Source of the DNA: a virus
Virus record (IMG/VR): IMGVR_UViG_3300023172_002166
Span: 1-27,528 of that record
Direction: 5' to 3' (one strand)
DNA: 27,528 nt
A model generated the notes under the pieces. It made no database searches, had not been told where the DNA came from, and saw only the letters and a list, made by a program, of their open reading frames with translations. Of the stretch, positions 23,022 through 27,528 are shown piece by piece; the stretch's first letter is position 1; each line of letters starts with the position of its first letter. The position numbers were made by a program, and so were the translations under genes.

Positions 23022-23968
23022 AAGTAGTCCTTGTAGTTAATTTTTCGAATAGTGTCTTGATACAGCATCCACTCTGTAAGTTTATGACTGTTATCTTGTT
23101 CAGTGCCTACAACATTCTCAAACAAGTCTTTGTGTGGCTCTGTTAAAAAGTTTGTGTGCCTTACACTTAGTACATCTGGTGATTCTAAAAATGCCCATGA
23201 CCAATTAACTTGTTTACTTTCTACAAATTGTTTAATGTTATTGAAGTCACCAATGTTTAATGCACTTATAGTAGACCATAAGTCTAAATGAAAGTTATCA
23301 TTTTTAAAACGTTTGTAATAGTTAAAAGTCTTTAGCCATGTTTTCCAAGTAACGGGCCAACGCAAGTAATCGTGTACTTTGTCTATGCCGTCCAAGCTCA
23401 TTGTTATTGTAACATCTATGTCACGTTTTAGTAATGGCTTAGGATCTATTTTAAGACTACCGTTAGTGTTTATTCTCACATAACGTATATTAGGTGGCAA
23501 ATACTCTAACAGTTTTTTATAGTTGGGACTCGCCGTGGGCTCACCGCCATTTATGTCTAACTTTACAATACGCTCTTGCGGAAAGTCATAAAACTTGTCT
23601 GTGTTGTCTACTGCTATCGTTTTGTTGGCAATAGCACCAAACTTTGTACTTAAGTGTGGGTTACAATGTTGACAGGCACTATTACAAACATTGTCTAGTA
23701 CCCCGCCTATAATAAGATAATCTCTGCGTATGTTATGTAGTTCTTGATGTTGCTTTTCAGCAAACTGTCTAATACTTTCTTTGCCTTCGTTTTCACTAAC
23801 ACGACAACGTATACATTCATCGGGCCAGTTACCTAAGTTTTGATTCCACTCACTGGCATTCATTTCATTAAATGATTCGAAGCGAGGTGCATTAACCATA
23901 TGCCCGCAACGACTAACTGTGCCGTCTGGGTTCAATCTTGCAAAATGTCTAAATCTAACGCAATTCAT
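23018..23968 (-). CDS. Radical SAM protein with N-terminal twitch/SPASM-like module (4)
   Basis: The smallest of the four at 316 aa. Radical SAM ligands are C95, C99 and C102 (CNSACQHC) and NGGEP is at 140-144. The N-terminal module has C3, C21 and CIRC at 52-55. A clear PDGTVSRCGH segment matches the usual dG.v..C pattern of SPASM-type domains, supporting the module reading. Its ATG overlaps the oxygenase-like gene by 14 nt. Substrate unknown. Confidence 0.85.
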   Translation of the reverse strand: MNCVRFRHFARLNPDGTVSRCGHMVNAPRFESFNEMNASEWNQNLGNWPDECIRCRVSENEGKESIRQFAEKQHQELHNIRRDYLIIGGVLDNVCNSACQHCNPHLSTKFGAIANKTIAVDNTDKFYDFPQERIVKLDINGGEPTASPNYKKLLEYLPPNIRYVRINTNGSLKIDPKPLLKRDIDVTITMSLDGIDKVHDYLRWPVTWKTWLKTFNYYKRFKNDNFHLDLWSTISALNIGDFNNIKQFVESKQVNWSWAFLESPDVLSVRHTNFLTEPHKDLFENVVGTEQDNSHKLTEWMLYQDTIRKINYKDYL

Positions 23969-24473
23969 TTACTGGTTCATTAAAAAATGTTATACTTAAT
24001 ACAATACGTGGCCCATACTCAATCTTTACACCGTGTGGTATTTGACTGTTAAACACGATTGGTTTTGTAAAGAACTTGTGTGTAATTATCTCTGAGTTTG
24101 CTACCCAGCCTTTTAAGTCATATACTTCTCTATCAAACTTGTCTTTTATTTTTGGTCTGTAACTAATATCCTCATCATACCAATAGTTGATGTTACCAAC
24201 ACAATTTTGTATAGGTATGTTAAGTTTAGCAACTACTGGTTTTGCATCTACGTGTAAGTCTAAGTGTCTAGTAAGGTATGTACAAGCAATGTCCCTAGGG
24301 TGTAGTTTAAGATCCTTAACTAGCCAATTCATAAGAGTAGGACAACTACGTAGACAAGTAGCCTCATCTATGTCGTTCCATCCTTCTTCTAATGTGTAGT
24401 GTGCAAGATGCTCCAATATTTCTCGCTGTATATGGATTATACCGTGACACTCTAGCTCTTTAAATGCTTTCAT
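23955..24473 (-). CDS. 2OG-Fe(II) oxygenase-like protein
   Basis: I start at ATG 24473; a TTG at 24494 would add seven residues. The 172-aa product has HLDLHVDAKPVVAKLNIPI, where H74 and D76 form an HxD iron site, and FNSQIPHGVKIEYGPRIVLS with distal H147 and R156 for 2-oxoglutarate. The spacing resembles small aspartyl/asparaginyl-hydroxylase-like enzymes common in marine phages. Its start lies inside the sulfotransferase-like gene. No relation in sequence to the larger oxygenase at 11612 beyond the active-site plan. Confidence 0.65.
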   Translation of the reverse strand: MKAFKELECHGIIHIQREILEHLAHYTLEEGWNDIDEATCLRSCPTLMNWLVKDLKLHPRDIACTYLTRHLDLHVDAKPVVAKLNIPIQNCVGNINYWYDEDISYRPKIKDKFDREVYDLKGWVANSEIITHKFFTKPIVFNSQIPHGVKIEYGPRIVLSITFFNEPVNELR

Positions 24474-25044
24474 GTATGTTTTTACTATGCTCAAAAACTT
24501 CTTTATAGTATTCCTTATAGTTTATACGAAGTACACGCATTAGTTCGTCAAAATGTACTTGTTCATCTATGTAGTTGTCCCATATCATCTTATCACAAGT
24601 CATGTAGAACTGTACTTTGTCAGACACAGGCACATCCATTGTATTATAGGGTCGTTCGTGAAATACTGTTACTTCTCTAATTTTATCTATGCTTTTAAAC
24701 ACAAAACTTGTTTGCTCGTTCATATAACGATGCAAGTTAATTAAAGTGTAAAACTGTGGTGCATAATGTTTATTTAAAAACAAATACTTCACAGCCGTAT
24801 GCATACTAATGCCAGTCTGGTGTACAAACGTACTTACACCACTTTTGAACCTTGCAATAGGTTCTCGCCAGTAAACTGTAATTGCTTGTGCTTGTTGTAT
24901 TTCTTTAAGAGTTGCTAACTTGTATCCTTCTTTATCTATGCTACTTGAGGCATTTTTAAGTATTTTAGCCACAAGTTTGCCTGACGGTAGTTTATATACC
25001 TCAGGTGTGTCGGGAAATAGTTCGTAATCGAGTTGTGTAAACAT
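24460..25044 (-). CDS. Sulfotransferase-like protein
   Basis: The 194-aa product has AKILKNASSSI (26-36), resembling the 5'-phosphosulfate loop (the Lys-Asn-Ala-Ser run), and WREPIARFKSG (59-69), resembling the 3'-phosphate site with R60 and S68. It is short for a sulfotransferase and the C-terminal half is not clearly conserved, so I mark it as like, not confirmed. It is the first gene after the gp32 hairpin and has no visible Shine-Dalgarno before ATG 25044. Together with 9526 it gives the phage two possible PAPS-dependent enzymes. Confidence 0.6.
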   Translation of the reverse strand: MFTQLDYELFPDTPEVYKLPSGKLVAKILKNASSSIDKEGYKLATLKEIQQAQAITVYWREPIARFKSGVSTFVHQTGISMHTAVKYLFLNKHYAPQFYTLINLHRYMNEQTSFVFKSIDKIREVTVFHERPYNTMDVPVSDKVQFYMTCDKMIWDNYIDEQVHFDELMRVLRINYKEYYKEVFEHSKNIHESI

Positions 25045-25060
25045 ATATTTGTAGTATTAA

Positions 25061-25086
25061 AGCAGGTACCCACCTGGGTACCCACT
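25061..25086 (-). terminator. Hairpin after gp32, probable terminator or processing site
   Basis: Read on the minus strand, GGGTACCC and GGGTACC arms form an 11-bp stem (two G-U pairs) with a 4-nt AGGT loop, 25 nt after the gp32 stop. Only TT follows the stem, so termination may be partial. A strong hairpin here would set gp32 apart from the genes downstream and stabilise its message, as in T4. Confidence 0.5.
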
Positions 25087-25111
25087 TCTAACTACTTACT
25101 ACTAGGAGGTA

Positions 25112-26104
25112 TTACTTTTGTCTATTTCTAATCATAGCCAAAATGTCTTCTGCTCTTTGGCTTGATGGTTTGCTAGCCTCTACAGGAGCAGTTGCTTCTG
25201 CTGGCTCAGCATCTTCTACTACAGGCTCAGGTTGTGCTTCTACTGTAGTTTGTGGTGTAGGAGCAGGCTGTGCCGCAGGAGCACTTTCAGTTGCAGGTTG
25301 TGCGTTAGCAATAACTACACCTGCTGGTCTGAAGTAACTGCCCCACTTGTCTGCATCATATGGTTGCCCATCTACTGATGCTTCAAACATCTCTTTCATA
25401 ACTTTAAGAGCTGTCTCGTCTGGACGCTTGGGCAAGAAGTCTGCTAGATTGAATAAACCATATTGTTCTATAGCCGCTGTTTCTGTTGATGTAAGTGCAG
25501 ACTCTCGCCTTGCCCAATTACTTGTAGAGTAGTCGCTGTAACCGCCTTTGCTAGTCTTAACTACTCTGAAGTCTAATCCTTGATTGTAATCAGTTGGTAA
25601 CTCAACCATGTCTGGGTCAAGCAATGCTGACTTAATCAAGTTAAAGATTTGTGGACTAATTACAAATCTACGAATTGGATTCTCAGGAGTTGTTTCCTCC
25701 TGCATTGGGTTTTCTTTTACAAAGCCTTGGAACAAGTAACTACGCTTCTTCCAGTACTTACGACCCATATCTTCTAAACTTGGATCTTTAAACCAAGTTC
25801 GAACCTCAGCAAGAATAGGACAGGATTCTCCCCACATCTCAACACAGGGTACTTGTACCTGTACAGGTTTGCTGTCTGCTTGTCCTTTAATACCCTGGAA
25901 AGGTAAACGGATCATAGCACGTTCTACCCAGAAAAAATCGTTTTTAGTATCTCCATCAGGAAGGAACCTGATAGTTGCGGTCTCACCTTCTTTTATGTTC
26001 CAGTGTGCAAAGATAGCATTGTCGCCACCTCCACTTGAACTACCACTTGATCGTGTTTCTTGTTGTTGCAGTCTTGCTCTGATATCGGCCAATGATGTTG
26101 CCAT
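25112..26104 (-). CDS. 32: gp32 single-stranded-DNA-binding protein
   Basis: gp32 coats single-stranded DNA and organises replication, recombination and repair in T4-like phages. The 330-aa protein starts MATSLADIRARLQQQ, has the core FAHWNIKEGETATIRFLPDG, VPCVEMWGESCPI, WFKDPSLEDMGRKYWKKRSYLFQGFV and RRFVISPQIFNLI, then a Pro/Ala/Glu-rich linker (about 270-315) and a short RAEDILAMIRNRQK tail. Only two Cys lie in the region where T4 gp32 has a His-Cys3 zinc site, as I recall is usual in the marine forms. AAGGAG stands eight nt before ATG 26104. It has its own promoters and a 3' hairpin. Confidence 0.95.
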   Translation of the reverse strand: MATSLADIRARLQQQETRSSGSSSGGGDNAIFAHWNIKEGETATIRFLPDGDTKNDFFWVERAMIRLPFQGIKGQADSKPVQVQVPCVEMWGESCPILAEVRTWFKDPSLEDMGRKYWKKRSYLFQGFVKENPMQEETTPENPIRRFVISPQIFNLIKSALLDPDMVELPTDYNQGLDFRVVKTSKGGYSDYSTSNWARRESALTSTETAAIEQYGLFNLADFLPKRPDETALKVMKEMFEASVDGQPYDADKWGSYFRPAGVVIANAQPATESAPAAQPAPTPQTTVEAQPEPVVEDAEPAEATAPVEASKPSSQRAEDILAMIRNRQK

Positions 26105-26165
26105 AATGTTTTCTCCTTAATAAGTTTGCCATAATGTATGCCTAATATGCACACACCACTTTAGT

Positions 26166-26194
26166 AGTGTATACAATTTTATTTATCTAGTCAA
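26166..26194 (-). promoter_or_regulatory. gp32 promoter region: sigma70-like plus overlapping late box
   Basis: On the minus strand TTGACT (26194-26189), 17 nt and TACACT (26171-26166) form a sigma70-like promoter with a start near 26159. Inside the spacer lies GATAAATA (26187-26180), a late box of the NATAAATA form, with a start near 26174. The leader would be 55-70 nt and ends in a strong Shine-Dalgarno. Nested early and late signals suit gp32, which is needed through much of infection. Confidence 0.55.
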
Positions 26195-26213
26195 TGCTAA
26201 ACGGTTAAATTTA

Positions 26214-27528
26214 CTATTTAATTCCGCTTAATCTTTTAATATCTTCTGCCGTTGTTTCGCCGTGTTTCTTTTTCTTTTTGTCTGTAACTGCATCGATGAA
26301 ATCTTCACTAGCATCGCCACCCAGTGTTTCCATTGTCATGTCACCAAAGTCTAATAACTTCAATAACTCTGGGTTTACGTCTGACAAGTACTTGTGTACT
26401 GCTGGTCTACCACAAGTGTCAGGACCTTTTTCGTCTGCCATCTTTTGTATTTCAGCATTAAGTCCTTCATCATCTATAATACCTTGTAGTGCTGTAATAG
26501 CATTACTACCGTCTTGTCCTACAGGAAAATGCTGTCCTACTAGTTTTTGTAACTTTTCGTGTGGTGCTACGTCGCCTTCGTTAACATCCTCGTCTTTCTT
26601 AAATGGATTAATTTTATCTATTGCACCTTTAATAGCCTTACCAACCTTAGTAGCACCTTTAGCAATTTTATATGCAGGCATTGACTGTGTTACTGGGTCT
26701 TTTTCTGGATCATATCCTGCTGGTGCGCCTTCCATTTTGTTACCAGCCTTTAGTTCTTCGTGCCAATTATCTGCTAGTTCACTTGCAACTGCTCTACGTA
26801 CTGCTGGTGGGAACATTTTAAAGCCATCATTTGCACCATGTTCTTTGCCATACTTCTTAGCACCAGTATCTGCATAATACTTCCATAATGTTTTTGCTTT
26901 ATCATGGTCATATATACCTTTATCCCACTTGCGTGAAAGGTTACGCATGATAGGCTCGCCTTGTTGTTGGTATAGTTGACCATCATTTTCAATATACAAT
27001 GCAAGTTCACGTATTGCATCTTCGTCAACTTCATTGTCTTCAACCATACTGTCTGCCCAGTCTGCATATTCATCAGATTCAAATGCAACGTCTTGATATG
27101 TTTCAGCATCTTGTTGTACTATCGGTTGGCTTTCCTTGATCGACTTAACACCCTTAATATACTGCTTGGCAAGTTGTACAGCCATACCGTATTCTTCTTT
27201 TAAAGATTCATCAACATGCTCTTCTAGTGTGTCAATTCGAGATGCCCATTTAGTTGCAAACTCTTTGATTGCTCCGTCTGCTTGTTCTGATACTTGTTCT
27301 AGTACTGTTCTTAATAATGCTTTTGTGTCAACAAAACTTAATGATTCAAAGTAAGCCTTGTCACCACATGTTCTGCCCAATTCTACAGATTCATCTGTGC
27401 GTACAAATTCATGTACTTGTTGTAACTGCTCTGACATATTTTTACTCCATGCTTTGTGCGCACTATAAACGTGTGGCAATGCAGACTCTAACTTTTCTGG
27501 GAAGCTCTTTTGTACAAATTTTTCTTTA
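26214..27528 (-). CDS. Large hypothetical protein, C-terminal part
   Basis: The frame is open to the right edge, so the N-terminus is missing; a TTG at 27479 is unlikely to be the start because coding continues unbroken before it. About 437 residues are visible. The first third is helical and acidic. The segment from IRELALYIENDGQLY through FPPAVRRAVASELADNW resembles a short domain I have seen in phage and bacterial proteins (YD..KA..LW.Y..D.GAKKY.KE), whose name I am unsure of, possibly DUF7178. Then follow a Gly/Lys-rich AYKIAKGATKVGKAIKGAIDKINPFKK region and a Lys run near the C-terminus. The role is unknown; a virion or scaffold protein is possible. Confidence 0.65.
   Translation of the reverse strand, partial: KEKFVQKSFPEKLESALPHVYSAHKAWSKNMSEQLQQVHEFVRTDESVELGRTCGDKAYFESLSFVDTKALLRTVLEQVSEQADGAIKEFATKWASRIDTLEEHVDESLKEEYGMAVQLAKQYIKGVKSIKESQPIVQQDAETYQDVAFESDEYADWADSMVEDNEVDEDAIRELALYIENDGQLYQQQGEPIMRNLSRKWDKGIYDHDKAKTLWKYYADTGAKKYGKEHGANDGFKMFPPAVRRAVASELADNWHEELKAGNKMEGAPAGYDPEKDPVTQSMPAYKIAKGATKVGKAIKGAIDKINPFKKDEDVNEGDVAPHEKLQKLVGQHFPVGQDGSNAITALQGIIDDEGLNAEIQKMADEKGPDTCGRPAVHKYLSDVNPELLKLLDFGDMTMETLGGDASEDFIDAVTDKKKKKHGETTAEDIKRLSGIK

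Noticed and set aside
25046-25053. TACAAATA on the minus strand next to ATG 25044, as a further late box
   Set aside because: It ends one nt before the ATG, so transcription would start inside the gene; the spacing does not match the others.
26278-26877. 199-codon open frame on the plus strand opposite the right-edge gene
   Set aside because: It is antisense to a well-supported coding frame, has low-complexity Ser/Pro composition and no start signals; the same applies to the other long antisense frames in the window.
27477-27479. TTG 27479 as the true start of the right-edge gene
   Set aside because: The frame stays open for 16 more codons to the window edge without a stop or a ribosome site, so the gene is best treated as 5'-partial.
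1-27528. tRNA genes, CRISPR arrays, insertion sequences or integrase attachment sites
   Set aside because: No cloverleaf-like sequence, regular repeat-spacer series, transposase or integrase was seen; gaps between genes are too short for most of these.

Overview
The window looks like part of a T4-like marine myovirus (cyanophage or pelagiphage type). The evidence is a T4 recombination and replication set on the minus strand: a gp32 single-stranded-DNA-binding protein, UvsX, UvsY and a small acidic gene that may be gp33. The phage-borne purine gene purM, AT-rich DNA, very tight gene packing and T4-type late promoter boxes (TATAAATA and close variants) fit this. The host cannot be fixed from the sequence; a marine picocyanobacterium or SAR11-like bacterium is likely by analogy.

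Layout, left to right. 1-630: a partial small basic gene, a minus-strand terminator joined to a sigma70-like promoter, and a late-promoter-driven two-gene micro-operon. 630-3170: an amidohydrolase, purM and a small conserved-looking gene, all overlapping. 3171-3603: a secreted HExxH protein behind a near-consensus sigma70 promoter. 3643-17087: a large glycan or small-molecule modification island with at least five glycosyltransferase-like proteins, three capsule-type transferase-like proteins, three FkbM methyltransferases, two other methyltransferases, a cupin, a PAPS-type sulfotransferase, a 2OG-Fe(II) oxygenase and a NodU-type carbamoyltransferase. 17084-25044: uvsY, the gp33 candidate and uvsX interleaved with four radical SAM enzymes that all carry an N-terminal twitch/SPASM-like cysteine module, plus an SDR, a second 2OG oxygenase-like protein and a second sulfotransferase-like protein. 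25112-27528: gp32 with its own promoters and 3' hairpin, then a large partial protein of unknown role.

Almost everything is on the minus strand in overlapping operon-like runs. Three glycosyltransferase-type genes (3643, 8661, 15500) lie alone on the plus strand. Each overlaps its neighbour tail to tail and faces the next minus gene head to head. Each has a TAAATA-type late box only 5-6 nt before its start codon, as does the minus-strand gene starting at 8619. By T4 late-promoter numbering, transcription would start at, or within a base of, the start codon, so these late mRNAs would be leaderless. Each minus-strand run resumes after an inverted gene with a promoter of its own.

The combined enzyme set (glycosyl, methyl, sulfo, carbamoyl, hydroxyl and radical SAM chemistry) suggests that the phage builds or remodels a heavily decorated surface glycan or another modified product. 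Its chemical identity cannot be read from the DNA.
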